Assembly (NCBI GenBank): GCA_007844125.1
Contig: CM017558.1
Span: 28,645,101 to 28,709,100 of the forward strand
Reading direction: 5' to 3'
DNA from: Sinonovacula constricta
Lineage: Eukaryota > Mollusca > Bivalvia > Cardiida > Solecurtidae
DNA length: 64,000 nucleotides
Part shown: positions 13,073 to 26,007 of the stretch, in pieces
How positions within the stretch are numbered: the first letter of the stretch is position 1
How the letters are laid out: every line of letters starts with the position of its first letter
Made by a program: the position numbers and the translations under genes
The notes under the pieces: generated by a model
Database searches by the model: none
What the model saw: only the letters and a program-made list of their open reading frames with translations
Told to the model about the DNA's origin: nothing

Positions 13073-13602
13073 ATGGAAATTCTTGATATTGATGTCTCAG
13101 AGAAGGAAGTTGGTTATCCTAACAACGATTTAAGACCAAAGTTCTAACCAGGATCTAAATGTACTGTACCAGCATGTGGAGAGAAGAAGAACAACTCACT
13201 AAATACTTTTTTTAAACAATAGAAAAAGGTCCATAGACGCCATAGATTAGTGACCTGTGTGCTTTGTCCTTACAAATCAACGATCGTCAGCCGAATTAGA
13301 AGACATTACAACAAGCAGCATCCATCATCACCTTTTAATCCGTAATAGGAGACCGCCATTAATAAAACGATTCATCGGCCCTAAAGAAAACACGTGCTAG
13401 AAAAGGCGCCCCATCCCACGACATAGAGACAACCAATAAAAGCAATGAAGCAGCCCATCTACGACACGAGCTAGCCTCGACTTGCAACGGGTTAATGAAA
13501 GAGACTGCAGACTGTAGAGACGAAGTTGTGATTGTAAGTGAGACCGACAGCAATCAGTTTGTGAAAGTGAAATATGTGAGCCCCTTGTGGATAAAGCGTT
13601 GA
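13073..13602 (+). pseudogene. Broken C2H2 zinc-finger protein (last-exon-like)
   Basis: Coding-like sequence starts at ATG 13073, directly after an acceptor-like TTATTTATACAG. One frame runs 90 codons to TAA 13343-13345, with two in-frame stops inside (TAA 13145-13147, TAG 13220-13222). It contains CTVPACGEKKNN and then a canonical finger CVLCPYKSTIVSRIRRHYNK-QH (C-x2-C-x12-H-x4-H). A second frame from 13366 continues in coding style (KKTRARKGAPSHDIETTNKS ... VKVKYVSPLWIKR) to TGA 13600-13602. The two frames together look like one protein of roughly 165-170 residues with a frameshift near 13345-13366. An AATAAA follows at 13788-13793. The C2H2 finger suggests nucleic-acid binding; the gene family is not recognised. 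It could also be a decayed transposon gene. Confidence 0.45.
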
Positions 13603-15743
13603 CATTACATTTCATCGTAAAAAAAAAATTGGCATTTCGTTTTTTATTATAACGAATGTATATGTACTAGGTTGTTATTATTATTGTCATATTTTTGTTA
13701 GTTAACAAATATTTTGTATTAACATTTGTTAAAGGAAGGGGAAGAGTGTAGAGGAATTTATAATAATTATTATTATTATGTATTTTGAATAAATATAGTG
13801 TTCGATAAAGGGAGATAATTTAATATACCTGTTTGTTCATAAAGCCTGTGCTGCAGCTGTAGTAAAAGGTACCATGTATACCTGAACTGCAATGCACTAG
13901 TCACTTCCTAATGTACTAACTTTACTTTAGACCATTAACTTAATATCTAAACTTTCCTCGCTACTGTTAAGTTCTGATAATTAAATTCATCTTAAATTTT
14001 AATTACTTGTGCGTTTCTTTTCTCTACCATTAAATACCCTATAAAAACACCGTATTAAGTAGATCTCCACAGGCAAGAATCCGGAAAGGTTCGGAGCTTC
14101 CTCTGGAGCTCAGATCCTTAGCGGAACTTAACCCGCTACACATATAATAAATAACAACGAACAGATACTCGATCCTCAATACACATTGAACATATGACAA
14201 AGCACTTAATTGAAAAAGAAGATAATTTGTCCCGTAATACCCTTTGGACGTATGAGTCTGTATTTAATTATAAAAACGAACATATTCTTTATCCCGTAAT
14301 ACACATTTGATATATAAATCAGTATAAAAAGATAAATGTGTCCTTTTATGCAGAGAATTTAATTAAAAAAGATTGACTCAACAAGAACGACAACATAAGG
14401 AGTTCTGTTGCTATCCTTTTGCACACGCCTTTCTCCAGTTTATTTGATTGAACATCGTTGCTCCTACGCGTCATTCAAAACTCAGGCGATTTAGGAGACT
14501 ATGAATATTTTCTTCCTGCATATGTTGGATTTAATTATTCACTTTGATCATTTCTGTAAATGTGTTTCTTTCAAAAAGACGCATGGCAGTGTCATCCACA
14601 AACATGAAACTTATAAGTAGAATCTGTCTCTCACCAATACACGAAGTTGATATTTCCCAGTGCCTATGTACAATGGAAATGTTTAGCCTAAGGTCCCGCC
14701 AGAAATACTTTTCTATACTATTGTTTTAATAACGTCTAATTTTAGGGGAAATATGAACACTTTCTTCTTGCAATTGTTGGATTTATGTATTCAATTCCGG
14801 GTCTTTTAGGCATAAGAATGTCTACAACGATTGTGCCTTTTTATTGATTTCTTTGTGCTGTCCGTTTTTACATTTGTGACTTTTTCTAGATATTGTTCAT
14901 GTGCAGATCTTTAATATATAATTTTAACATAACTTCGTGGGTTCTTGTAACTCTTTTTAAATGTTTTCTAAGTATTCGTTTTAATATTAACCCTATTACA
15001 CTTGTTCCAATGGTTCCCAACTACTACTAATCTCATCCAAACAAACTGTTTATCCACAAGAGTCATATTTTTTCTCTTCAGGACAAAGTCTACATGTATT
15101 CTAAAGCTTGTTCAAAAATTGCAAAGAATTCAACCATGCAGGATTAATGGATTAGGATTTAATATTTCAATGTATTCATTTACATAAGATAAAAACTTCT
15201 CTAAAAGATTTCTATCCATTTTGAATGCAAAACCAAATGTACCAATTATGAATTTAATAAACACATTCGGGACAACCCAGAATGGTAAATAGTGCGACGT
15301 GGCTTTTAATGTGTCTTGATAATTCGATTTGTCTTTCCTTGTTATTCGCATTTGTTTATTGACATTTATATCTGGTTCTACATAATATCCATACGATTCA
15401 AATGTAGTGTTGTTTGTGCTGTTTTATTACCGTATTAATTTCAATTCACTTATTATTGTGATGCTTACTGCCATGCAGACAGTACGAGTATCCAAAATGG
15501 TTCATTTTCTGAAATATATTTTTCCCCTTAGTTCCCCTTTTCATTAGGTTGTAAGCCAATAAAATATGTAAATTAGTAAAAATAAAGTAAATTAATGATA
15601 ATGTTATATTACTGATCATCTATACGCGATGATTATATGATTAACATTATTTGTTTTATTCAAATATATGTCTATGTGTAATGCAATTGATGTCAATCAA
15701 TAAAGAGACTTTTTAGGGCTACATTTCTTCTATTCTAACACAG
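13603..15743. other. 3' flank of the zinc-finger relic and non-coding DNA
   Basis: Holds an A-run at 13619-13628, AATAAA at 13788-13793, the R6/R7 relics, and otherwise nothing. A 73-codon minus ORF at 15130-15351 has no recognisable domain. Confidence 0.45.
14378..14735 (+). repeat. Old repeats R6 (copy 2) and R7 (copy 2)
   Basis: 14378-14540 matches R6 (GTTGCTATCCTTTTGCACAC, TTTATTTGATTGAACATCGT). 14588-14735 matches 11660-11790 (GTCATCCACAAACAT, GAAGTTGATATTTCCCAGTG, TGTACAATGGAAATGTTTAG). Both are non-coding relics. Confidence 0.5.
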
Positions 15744-15752
15744 TTCTACATA

Positions 15753-16075
15753 TACAGGTCCTGGTAGTGCAATCGGTAGAGCGTCCGCTCCAGGTACAGG
15801 TACGAGAGGCTCCAAGTTCGATCCCGGGCTGCGACTTACCAAAGTCGTAAAATGGTAGTGGTTTAGCTCCCTTGCTAACCCTCAAGCAAATATAATGGTA
15901 GTTCCACGACTGGTTGGCCTGTTGTCAGGATAATGTGACTGCGTATGGTATCATGCCAAGCGTTCACGGCATTCTATACGTTGATGTCAGCACTATATGT
16001 GCTTCAAGTGGACACGGTCTCCAGACAAATGAAATGTTGTTAGTGAGACGATAAACCCAATAAACAAACAAATAA
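15753..16075 (+). mobile_element. tRNA-derived SINE (family A), copy 1
   Basis: The head carries an RNA polymerase III A box (TAGTGCAATCGG) and B box (GTTCGATCCCGG), followed by a conserved body and a CAATAAACAAACAAA tail. Flanked by a 9-bp direct repeat TTCTACATA (15744-15752 and 16076-16084), as expected for LINE-mediated insertion. Confidence 0.8.
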
Positions 16076-16261
16076 TTCTACATACATGTATATCTAAGAT
16101 AACATACTCTTATGATTTTACTAATATAAGACATGCATTAAGAGTCTACCACAGCACTGTGTTGTTGTGCTGCCTGTATAGAAAGTGTAAACTGATTTCA
16201 ATAAGATCAGGAGGTTACTGTAACGCATATTTTATGGAACAATTTTTTTTTTACTTGAAAT

Positions 16262-16378
16262 ACCTTTTCGCATTTAGTCCTTCGCTCCGAACGGGACTCG
16301 AACATACGCGGTGAAAGGCTAAGCAGTCAGAGAAGTTACAAATCGGCGATTCTACCACTACGCCACAGGCGCCCCCGA
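16262..16378 (-). mobile_element. tRNA-like SINE head (family B), best copy
   Basis: On the minus strand: GGCGTAGTGGTAGAATCG (A box), a long insert between the arms, then TGTTCGAGTCCCGTTCGG (B box). The extra sequence between the boxes does not fold as a normal tRNA, so I call it SINE and not a tRNA gene. Related fragments occur at 183-332, 5130-5225 and 38478-38575. Confidence 0.5.
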
Positions 16379-19300
16379 AAATATTGAACAAAAATAGAAG
16401 AGACAGGTGAAATGTTTCAACAAGCAATTACAAAAGTCGTTTGTCTTTTCCCTCCATATTTGGTTAGTTTTATCAAAGACACAATACGTTTTCAAAAGAG
16501 ACAGAACCAATGTTTATGGAGCTAAACCTTTCTATATGTCACTCTCGGGAAATATATCAATTTCTATTCTAGGAGTATTCGAACAAGCCCTTTGCTATGA
16601 TACATTTAGAATATTAATGTTTAAGATACCTTTAATGCATGTTCAGGTGGTGTGTGTTTTATTGTAATAAATATAACACGTTAAGTTATAATTTTATCTT
16701 AAAGTTCTTGACTTATCTGAATTTGGTTCTCTATGTTAGCTTTATAATATAAAGCGTTAGAAAGTCTTACCAATATTTCAAAATCCCTGCTTTTACTAGA
16801 CATCACTGTGATTAAGTCATTAACCAACTGACTTATAGACGGTTATAATTTATATTTCTTAGTTGTAGAACAACAGCAACCTTTAAACTAATTAAAAATA
16901 ACTAAAAACAAAATATTATTATAAATTGGAGACTCCGTTGACATGTAATTGAAAAATACAATAATATATCTAACTTTAAGAATGCCAGAAAAAAATAATG
17001 CCAATATGGCGTTATGACAAAGCGTCTTTGTTTGAGTCATGACTATTAGTTAACACAAACACATTCAACTTAAAAGGCTCATCTAACTTCCGGCCTCACT
17101 TTGGCCTATCTTTGTTCAAACCCAAGCACCGGAGCCCTAGCCGTAAGAACTCGCTGCTCCTTCTATCCTCTATGCATATCTCCTCATTTCCCTTTAGCCC
17201 CATTGTATTTATTGATGATTTCATATTCTCATATTTTCATACACCTCATCGAACCGAAAATACGTTTAGTAGGCGTCGAGTCGAATGACGGATACAAGTA
17301 CTAAATTATATAAATGTGTCCATGTTTATATATCAAATATATAAAAACCCAGACAGTGGTTGTGTACTAATTGAATCACTTGAATACACAGACTATTTAG
17401 GCGAATACTATGTGACAAAATCGTATAGCTTAATTGCGTTGTATTGATATATGTATCTTGATCACGACAAACGAAACATAATTAATCTAAATTTATTTTT
17501 GTTGATGTCAACTAAATATTTTATGCATTAATGTAAATAGTATATATGTCTCCATTGTCGTGGCTTTACTGCCACTGAATGTGTTTATAAAACAAAACAC
17601 TCAGTAATCAGTAATATGCTACATATTTTACCGTAACCTTACGTCTCAATAAACACATTTACTGCATTTCTTATCGAAGTTAGTACAATGCCATTTTTAA
17701 ACAAATGCTTAGTAATAGTTAAAAGTAATATTGTATATCTATTGTATATTGTTCATATATATCGTATTTTACGGTTATTTAGGTTCGGCAGATGATAAAA
17801 TGTCCATGGATGTATGGAACAATTAGAAGTACCATTCATACCTTTATGAATCGTACATATTGATAAAACTAATAAATAGGGATACTTATTTAAAAATCTG
17901 CATGCACACTAAATGCACGTGCAAGTGTGTATTTTATATGCAGGATTTAAATCGCATCAATAAAACATGATCTCCTGAATCTATGTGCAGGCCTTTTCTG
18001 GATTTGTACGCACCTTTTTCGCGAGTTATATGCAAATATTCCAAATGACATTAGCAGATGTTCTCTAACGGTGTAAGCATAGTTGTTTTGTTTTTCTCTG
18101 AGCATATATTCTGCGGAATATAAGTTTGAAGATGCTATCTAATTGTATCCATTAATACATTACATGGTTGCCTTTTGGAACTGTCCTTGGCGATGGTCTC
18201 TTCACAGGTAATGACCAATCTGAGGAAATGTCATGCATAGAAATCACTGATAGGCGTATATTTTTTAACATTTTCAAAGCTGCCTTTAGACCTTTTTATG
18301 GTGGTCTTTAGGTGAAATTTTCTATCATGTGAATATGATCATAAAAACAATTTATTTCAGTTTATCCTTTTACGTATGTTGCCATGACCTATTCACATTT
18401 ACATTAAATTGAGTTGAACATGTTTCGTAAGTACCATGTCCTGAATTTGGCCTTTTATTTTATTTTCAACGCTTTTCATATACAACTTAATATGCGTTAT
18501 AGATTATGGCCTTACGAATTTAGCAATGTATTCTTTTTAATCTTCAGAATGTGAGTCATTAAAATAAAATTCCCATGAGCAGTGACATTTTCTACGACAC
18601 TTAATATTATTACTTGGCTACAAGCCACGATATCTCTAGAGAAACACTGTTATAGTTAAATCAGTAACAATTTGGCACAGTCTTCTGGCAAATCAAGACC
18701 GAATGATCGTTACTATAGGCCTTTTTTAATTTAAATGAAAATATTAGCGCCGTTCTAAACCTTTCCAGATCGTACTAAGGTTGTGCTTAAAACACCATCG
18801 AGTGTGACTGAATAAATGCCATTGGAGGATAGTTAGATTAAATACTTTGGTAATTTATTTTAAAGGTTACGAATATGTTTGTAAAAAATAAATCAAAACC
18901 AAGACTTGATATATTGTATGCATTATGTCATTTTGCTTAAAACGTTAACTCCTATAGAAATAACGTCTAAGCATCATGCTTGTACAAAAGGTAAGTAGAA
19001 TTATTTGTCCCAAGATCATGAATGATACTATATTATATTTCATTTTTACATGTGGTTTATAAGAAAAATGTATGTTAGTACTTTTGTTAGGTACATTGTG
19101 TACACATGCGTGTGACGCTGTTTTATCATTATTATTTTCACTTCTTTCTTTGTTACACATTTATTTATAAATATATGAGGTTACGTTATCTTTACACATT
19201 TTTACTTAAGAATATGAAGGCTATACCTGCATGTGTTAACATTCACTGCTAAAAGTTTTGTTAAATCTTGTGGCTTTGAGACTAAGTTACTGATTTGAGA

Positions 19301-19608
19301 CGCTTCTCCTTCAATATCAAGTACTTATTAAAGTTTCGAGTATTTTATGTGATAGTATGATAGTCGAATGTCAATGGAAAACCTATAAACATTGATAATA
19401 GTTTTTGCTATCCTTCTATGTAGGAGATGCATACTATAAAAAACATTGACTTGAGTCGTTTGTATTTTGTCTTTTAATTGAATTAAAGAAGGTAGAGGAA
19501 AAATATATACAGCTTAGCAGTAGATGGTTTATTTTGATTACCCTAATTATATTAACAATAACATCTTAGCTCATGTCTACATGATTCAACAGAATCAAAA
19601 AACGGTAG
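16379..19608. other. Non-coding stretch
   Basis: Only short chance ORFs (86 codons at 16407; 67 at 17101). 17085-17185 is a C-rich patch with TTGTTCAAACCCAAGCACCG, which could be a decayed tRNA-like fragment but has no partner box. Confidence 0.45.
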
Positions 19609-20132
19609 GTGTTTCAAAACAATACTTATATAAGTTATTTCAAAATAATAATTATATAAGGTATTTTAAAACAATATTTATATTAGGTATTTCAAAACAT
19701 TATTTGACCGGACCTGGTAGCGCAATCGGTAGAGCGTCGGCTCCAGGTACGGGAGGCCCCGGGTTAAATCGCGGGCCGCGACATAGCAAAGTCGTTAAAA
19801 ATGGTAGTGGAATAGCTCCCTTGCTCACGCTTAAGCAGATATAAGAGTAGTTCCACGACTGGTTGACCCAGTGTCAGGATAATGTGACTGGGTGTGGTAT
19901 CATGCCAGGTGTTTACGGCAAGCTATACACAGTGAAAGCAGCACTATATCTGCTTCAAGGGGACACCGTCTCCAGTTAACTGAAATACTGTTGGTGGGAC
20001 GATAATCCCAATAAACAATAAACAATATTTATATAAGTTATTTAAAAACAATATTTATTTCAAAACAAAATTTATATAAGGTATTTCAAAATAATATTTA
20101 TATAAGGTATTTCAAAATAATATTTATATATT
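19609..20132 (+). repeat. 26-bp minisatellite split by a SINE
   Basis: Units such as GTATTTTAAAACAATATTTA... (26 bp) repeat at 19609, 19635, 19661 and 19687 (partial). Further units continue after the SINE from about 20024 to 20132 (GTATTTCAAAATAATATTTA...). The SINE at 19706-20025 lies inside the array. Confidence 0.8.
19706..20025 (+). mobile_element. tRNA-derived SINE (family A), copy 2
   Basis: Same family: ACCTGGTAGCGCAATCGGTA A-box region, GGGTTAAATCGCGGG in place of an intact B box (decayed), shared body TCCACGACTGGTTGACC..., AATAAACAATAAACAA tail. It sits inside a 26-bp minisatellite and separates the two halves. Confidence 0.75.
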
Positions 20133-23100
20133 TTATTATCTTAGAGCCATTTTATCACTGAACGTCGATAGCAACGAAGTAATTTAGATTCTTGTAAAAT
20201 CTAAACTTTTGTTATACTTACCCGGCCAACAAACATGTTCGTTTTGAGCGAATTTAAATATATATATAAGTGCATAGAAATTTATCCGAAGAGAAAACAA
20301 TTTCAAATGATATAATGATAATGATGCAAAACCAGAAGATTTTATTCAAATAGTAAATAATCATTTACTCTTGCATAAACTTATGATATATTATATGGCT
20401 AAAAAGATTCCAGAATATGTCTCAAAATGCAATCAGTATGATGTTTATGGTCTATAACAAAGAGAGATATAATATAAATTTCTAATGGTTTTAGCTTTTA
20501 AGAATATTTACAAATAAAACAAAAAGAGGCCGCAATACAGAGCGTGTCCTTTTGTGGCATCATGACGTATAATCTTCAAATTTTAAACGAATTAAATCGT
20601 AATGGTTTATTTGAAACATTTGATTTTCGTCTCTAAAAGATAATTGAATTAAGTCTGTTCCATGGTCTGGGATGTATAACAAGACTATAGTAATTCTGTT
20701 TTATGGAATCTCAAGTCCCGTACATTTATCATTACGGGTCTCTGGATTACAATTTACCTTATCTCTTAAAGCGTCAGAGTTTGGATCTCGCCGATGCAAG
20801 AATGTCGCATATTGTATTGATTTCTATCAATGCTGATACACCAACATTCAGTGTTTTTGTGATATAATTTTATTTTCTTAGGAAGGTCTGTCTGACAAAT
20901 TTATTCTACAATTCTATTATGGCTAATGTCAGAAAATGCAACATTATACCTTAAAGCGAAAGGTTACATTTATTAAAAAGATAAATGTATTTTATTTTTG
21001 TTCATCCTTTATTGTCGTAAGGCAAATTAGTAATTGTGTTATCAATATGTTTAGGTTTTTAACCGTTTCATGCTCTCTGTCTAATTTAAAGCTGTAATCC
21101 GCAACAAAAGCGTGCTAATTATTGTTATATGACGATGTGTCTAAATGTATGTAACCAAAGTTAACACTTTTTATACATATAATATACAATAATTCAGTAT
21201 TGATCACATTTATACTTTACAAATCATCTAAAACATGTAACAACATTTACAAAGAGTTTCTTACTCACAAACGATAATAAATAAAATGAACCTTTTCGAA
21301 GCAACCTAAATAAAATGCATCTGTGAACTTTGAATGTAGCTATTTATAAAGATAAACAGTCATTATTTAACTATACAAGAAATAGCCAGCCTAAAGTCGA
21401 AAAGTTATTTTGCAAGTCACTTGTTTCTTAAGACGTAAAGAGTGAATGCAAAGGACGAAAATCCCATGCTGTTATGGAAGCACTTTACGCATGCATATGG
21501 TTTTACTGTTCAAGATGATAGTACAACTGTCAATATATATAAGAATGAATGGACGCAATGGCCACAGCTAACTAGGGAATAACGTTAGACACTCCTTTTG
21601 GAGCCAAGAAGAGATTGCATGACTAACTTTTTCTAGAATAAGTATTGATGACTGTTCTTTCTCCTCTTTAATGTACCCATATTTAAAAGAAAATCTATTT
21701 CATGTATAATTCATGTTATATGTATGTATGGTCTCCTTCCTTATAATCCAGCTTCCATCTACATATATGCCACTTCAAATTACTAATATAAAATGATTCT
21801 ATCCATCCATGTTTCAAATTTAGTATCGTTATTATTAAAAGCTAGATATTCAAATGTTTAAATGAGTTGTTTTGTCTAGTTCGTAAGAGTTTGCAGGAGA
21901 CGAACTGGATGCACCAAGGCTGTCGATCTGCCAATATTCGCCCATTCCGGCGAGTTTCTTAATTTAATGTCAATATTTATTTACAAAAGTTTAAGAAGAT
22001 ATAAACATATAATGAGATTTAAAAAAGGAATTACAATGGTAAGGCGATCTTGTAAGAAAATAGGAAATGTCACCTGTCTAATATGGTTATAAATCTCAAG
22101 ATTGAAGTTTAACAAAATACTCCTCCCCAACAAATAAATAAATAAATACGACTTCAATCTAGAAGCCACGTTATAATAAATCAATGTGTGCAGGGGTAGG
22201 TAAGGGAAGTATTCTCGGAAGTACAAAATTCCGCTCCATTCCTTTCTCAGGTTGCTGCCTGATGGTTATTGTGATACATTACCTGCATATAATAGTCATT
22301 AAGCGGACAAACAATCGTGATAAACGTACTCATCAGCACTTTAAATAATGGATTGATTTTAATTCTAGTGTATGATATGCAGAAAATGCACAAATGTTTA
22401 CAGAAAAGGTATGTTATAGACGAGTTTAGATGGTGTTTTCTTAATACAAATCTACTCTATATGCCGTTTTGTCGCCTATCGACTAATGGGCTTTACTTAG
22501 ATCGGCAGATGTTTCGCAGTAAACATATATGTCTTTTGATATGAATATACTTTTATCAACGTGCAAGTATATGAAACAAACTCGGTGTCTTCTTGTTTTT
22601 CTTCTCTCTAGTAAGAAACACTGTGTATATTCATAAATACAATTGTTCTGAACAATTGCATAGCTTCTACTGACTGAATGTCCCTATATACGTATAACCA
22701 TAAGGCTATATGCATAGGGATTGCTTGCGTGCTTCTTAAATCTTTCAGTATCAGCACTTTATGTTCTATAGAAATTCAATATAGAGACAAGAAATAAATT
22801 GGTCATAAGCCGCAATATATGAAGCTGACTGCATGCGCACTTACAATGTGCATCATAGAAAACAATTGTATTTTTGTTTATCTTAACCCTGTCTCGTAGA
22901 ATTAGATTTAGAAGAAGTAAATGCATATATGTTTGTTTTTTCTTTTTATTTCATTAATAAACATACATTTTAAAATGACAATAACATATAATATAATTTT
23001 CTGATTATTCATTTACATATTTTTTATCTTAGAAATTACATTATATTTAAGATAATTGTGTGCTTGGCCAAAGCACACAAAATCATTGGTGTGCACTGGT

Positions 23101-24994
23101 AATATTGCAAAGTGTTGTTCTTTTACTATTAATTATATATACCTTTCCGTGCAAACATTAATTAAATAATAGCGAAGCTAGACGGACAATGTTTTAACTT
23201 GATGTCTTACCGATGTTTTTATCACGAAAAGGCCTATGCTAATAGATTTAGTTTTTGAATGGATTCTATATATATAAATTTTCAGGCCTCATCTGATTGG
23301 TCTATTTTAAATTGGAATACATGTAATGGGCATGTTTTGTTTATCCATATAACTCCGTCAATTATGCATTTAATATCAACTGTATGCATCCGTAATGCAA
23401 CTCGTATTCATAACAATATATTTAATCTAAATTCAATTTCTGAATATTTACAGTGATATTATAAATATAAGTAACTTCGGGAATTATTGACGCCACAATA
23501 TCGTCGGCAATGGATATTGTACGCTATTCTGTTGCATTTCTCTAGTCGATGATTAAATTGAAAAATATTGATCTTTGCTAGGACCCAAATGCCTTTACAG
23601 AAAGAGGAACACTTTCTCTTGCTGATGTTGCATCTATGCATTCCGCACTATGCATAAACGTCAACCTATATACCATGTCTAAATCACTTAAGCCTTTTTT
23701 TTTCAAAATATTGACTTTTGTTGGGACACAGTGTGAATTTCCAGATATGGACAATAAATGTGATTTTATTCAAACCTAAAATTATGCCTATGTTGCTGTT
23801 TAAACAAATTAATATCTTAAACTTTGTTCATCTGAAACCAAGGTATTCCATAAATATTAAGGAAAACTGAACTTGTTTAAACAACTTAACTTTAACGCCA
23901 GTGCAGTGTGTTTTACTTGAAGAATTTAGTGATCGATAATTTTGAACATACATCCAGAGAAAGAACAGATACTTACCACATCGGAGAGTAGTCTAAGGTG
24001 CCAACTAACGTCCTAAAGGAAACGTGTTTAGCTAAAAGTGTTTTTACAATACATCATTTAGTATAATAACTATTTTGAAATACTCCTATTTCCTTTCGTC
24101 AGGAGATTATCAGAGTATAATTTACTTTGCAAATACTGCTATCTTTTAAGAATTATTATTATTGACACCATGTTGTCAATCAAAAGGCTCAGGGAGCTTG
24201 CTAATACGATTGATTATCACGCAAGCATCTTGACAATCTTAATACCGAGCGCAACACGACATCAGAACAGATATCATTTGTATATGTGCCCTGTGTGCAG
24301 TGAAACTAAAAAAATAACATTTTGAAGCATTTATATTCCAGCCTAGGTGATATTTATCTATTTGCTTATGTATAGATACAAATGTATATTCCAAGATGTA
24401 GTTTTTCAAAGAGGGATCGACACAGTCGTTAGATCTTAAACGAGACGAATAAAATAAAAGAGGATTTACTAAATTATAACCTTGTTTATGTTTTCGTTTA
24501 TGCGTAGTTGGAATAATACGATACACAACCATGCAATGTTGTATCAATGCCTAAGATAATAATATTAAATAACCAGTTTCTGTGGCACAAATGTATCGAT
24601 TAGAACTGAACAACGGCATCGACAAATCAAAACCTTAAACGTTATATTGCGTTTAAAAGAGAGATGTATGCTTCCAGCGGCTTTTTCATTTTGGTAATGC
24701 ACCTTTTTTTTCATAAAACATATCTTTCAGTTTCTTCATATGGAACAGATATTCATGTTTTACGCAGCGTTTTACGTTTTTGTAATGCACGGTTATTTTC
24801 ATACAACACATTTTTACGTTTATGCTTGATATTCACGCCATATATGTTCATTAAACATTGTTTGATATCCCTATCAAGAATATTTCGGTTGTATTGTTAG
24901 TGCCCATTTGTAAATAATACCAAAGTTCTTCAAGATTCTAGTTACGGAAAGCATGTGTATTACTGTTGAAAATAGACGGATCAAATTGGCGTTG
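20133..24994. other. Non-coding stretch
   Basis: Nothing supported apart from R6 at 23481. ORFs up to 102 codons (24239-24547, minus) show no motif. 20690-20720 (TATGGAATCTCAAGTCCCGT) resembles 33612-33631 (CATGGGATCTGAAGTCCCGC), possibly another old repeat. Confidence 0.45.
23481..23600 (+). repeat. Old repeat R6, copy 3
   Basis: GACGCCACAATATCGTCGGC, GTACGCTATTCTGTTGCATT and GATGATTAAATTGAAAAATA follow the R6 order of 5791-5900. Confidence 0.5.
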
Positions 24995-25260
24995 AACCCC
25001 AAAAAAATTGATACAAAAGGTTTCTCAATGGATTCTGGTACCATTAGGCATGCTAAATAACATACTAAAAATCTAGTATGATCTGACATCCGGAAAAGGG
25101 TAATTTTCAAGATGGCGTCCAAGATGGCCGTCAAGAGCGTAAAATCGCTATATCTCAATTACTATTCAACCTATAAAGGTGGTTTTTGTGTCTAACCATA
25201 GGTTTTACGGGTCAAGGAATTCAAAGAAATCAATGAAATTACCATCAGATAATTTTTTAT
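24995..25260 (+). repeat. Left terminal inverted repeat of the Academ-type element
   Basis: Reverse complement of 28684-28955 with scattered mismatches. Recognisable blocks are the C4A7 tract at 24997-25007, CAAGATGGCGTCCAAGATGG near 25110, and TATCTCAATTACTATTCAAC near 25150. A diverged second copy of the same block lies just inside, at about 25370-25615. The minus-strand ORF at 24874-25158 is only this repeat translated. Confidence 0.8.
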
Positions 25261-25369
25261 TCACAAATCCAAGATGGCGTCCAAAGATGGCCGCCTATTC
25301 ACTTAAATGGCTTTAAGCAAGTGTTGTGTTCAAACATGATTATAAATTATGATGTCTCTGGTTTACTTT

Positions 25370-25615
25370 TTTATTCAAAACTTTTGTCATTGGATTCTGA
25401 CACCATACGAGGGGTGATCTAGTGCAATCTGATTTCTGGAAAGGTGTTATTTTCAGGATGGCCTCCAAGATGGCTGCCGCGAGCTTAAGATGGCTGTACC
25501 TCAATTACTATTCAACCTAGAAAGGTGGCTTTGGTGTCTGATCCAGGTTTTGATGCTCAAGGAATCTCATTAAATTAGTACAAATACCCTCAGTTAATTA
25601 TTTATTGACAAATCC
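25370..25615 (+). repeat. Subterminal duplicate of the left inverted repeat
   Basis: Repeats the order of 25014-25260: ATGGATTCTG-like block, TCTGATTTCTGGAAA, CCAAGATGGC, CTCAATTACTATTCAACC, AAGGTGG, then a CAGTTAATTATT-like end. It lies about 350 bp inside the terminal repeat, in the same orientation, and is more diverged than the two outer termini are from each other. I see no coding in 25260-25767. Confidence 0.65.
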
Positions 25616-25767
25616 ATATTTTCAGTGTGTCTATCTAGGTTTCGAGCACCCAGAAAATCATCAAAAGTACCTAAATAAGAGGTTTGAAACGAATGGCACA
25701 AATTGTGATCCAGTAATCCAATAAACCAAGTTTACCAGCCCATTAGGACATTGTAGTATACACTTAG

Positions 25768-26007
25768 TCACTGTTCATCCTCATCATCTGACTCCTCTGG
25801 AAGGAACTTGTTATGTGGATTGTCACATTCTTCAAGTTGGCACGGTCCACAGACAGTAGTACATGGCAGTCCATATCTTCTACATGAGCAGCGGAGGGTC
25901 TTGCAGGCAGTGGAGCAGTTACAGCGAATGACCTTCAAGAGACTGTCTGGAGCAGCATTCATTCTTGACATCAGTGGGACGAACCGATTATCCAGTATCT
26001 TCCACCC
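25768..26007 (-). pseudogene. CXC cysteine-cluster tail of the Academ-type protein
   Basis: In frame with the nuclease after TAG 26008-26010 (residues N-stop-GWKILDNRFVPLMSRM), again probably Trp to stop. From the Met at 25971, cysteines fall at residues 17, 19, 23, 28, 30, 37, 41, 44 and 49, giving C-x-C-x3-C-x4-C-x-C-x6-C-x3-C-x2-C-x4-C. This pattern is like the tesmin/TSO1 CXC zinc-binding motif. The protein ends with an acidic tail (LPEESDDEDEQ) at a natural stop, 25768-25770. The likely role is DNA binding by the element-encoded protein, inferred from the CXC family. Confidence 0.65.

Noticed and set aside
13359..13615. Two minus-strand ORFs
   Set aside because: Antisense shadows of the zinc-finger reading.
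17101..17304. tRNA-like TTCAAACCC in a C-rich patch
   Set aside because: No paired A box or cloverleaf.
24874..25158. 94-codon minus ORF starting MRYSDFTL, and its plus-strand twin at 28791
   Set aside because: Both are translations of the terminal inverted repeats.
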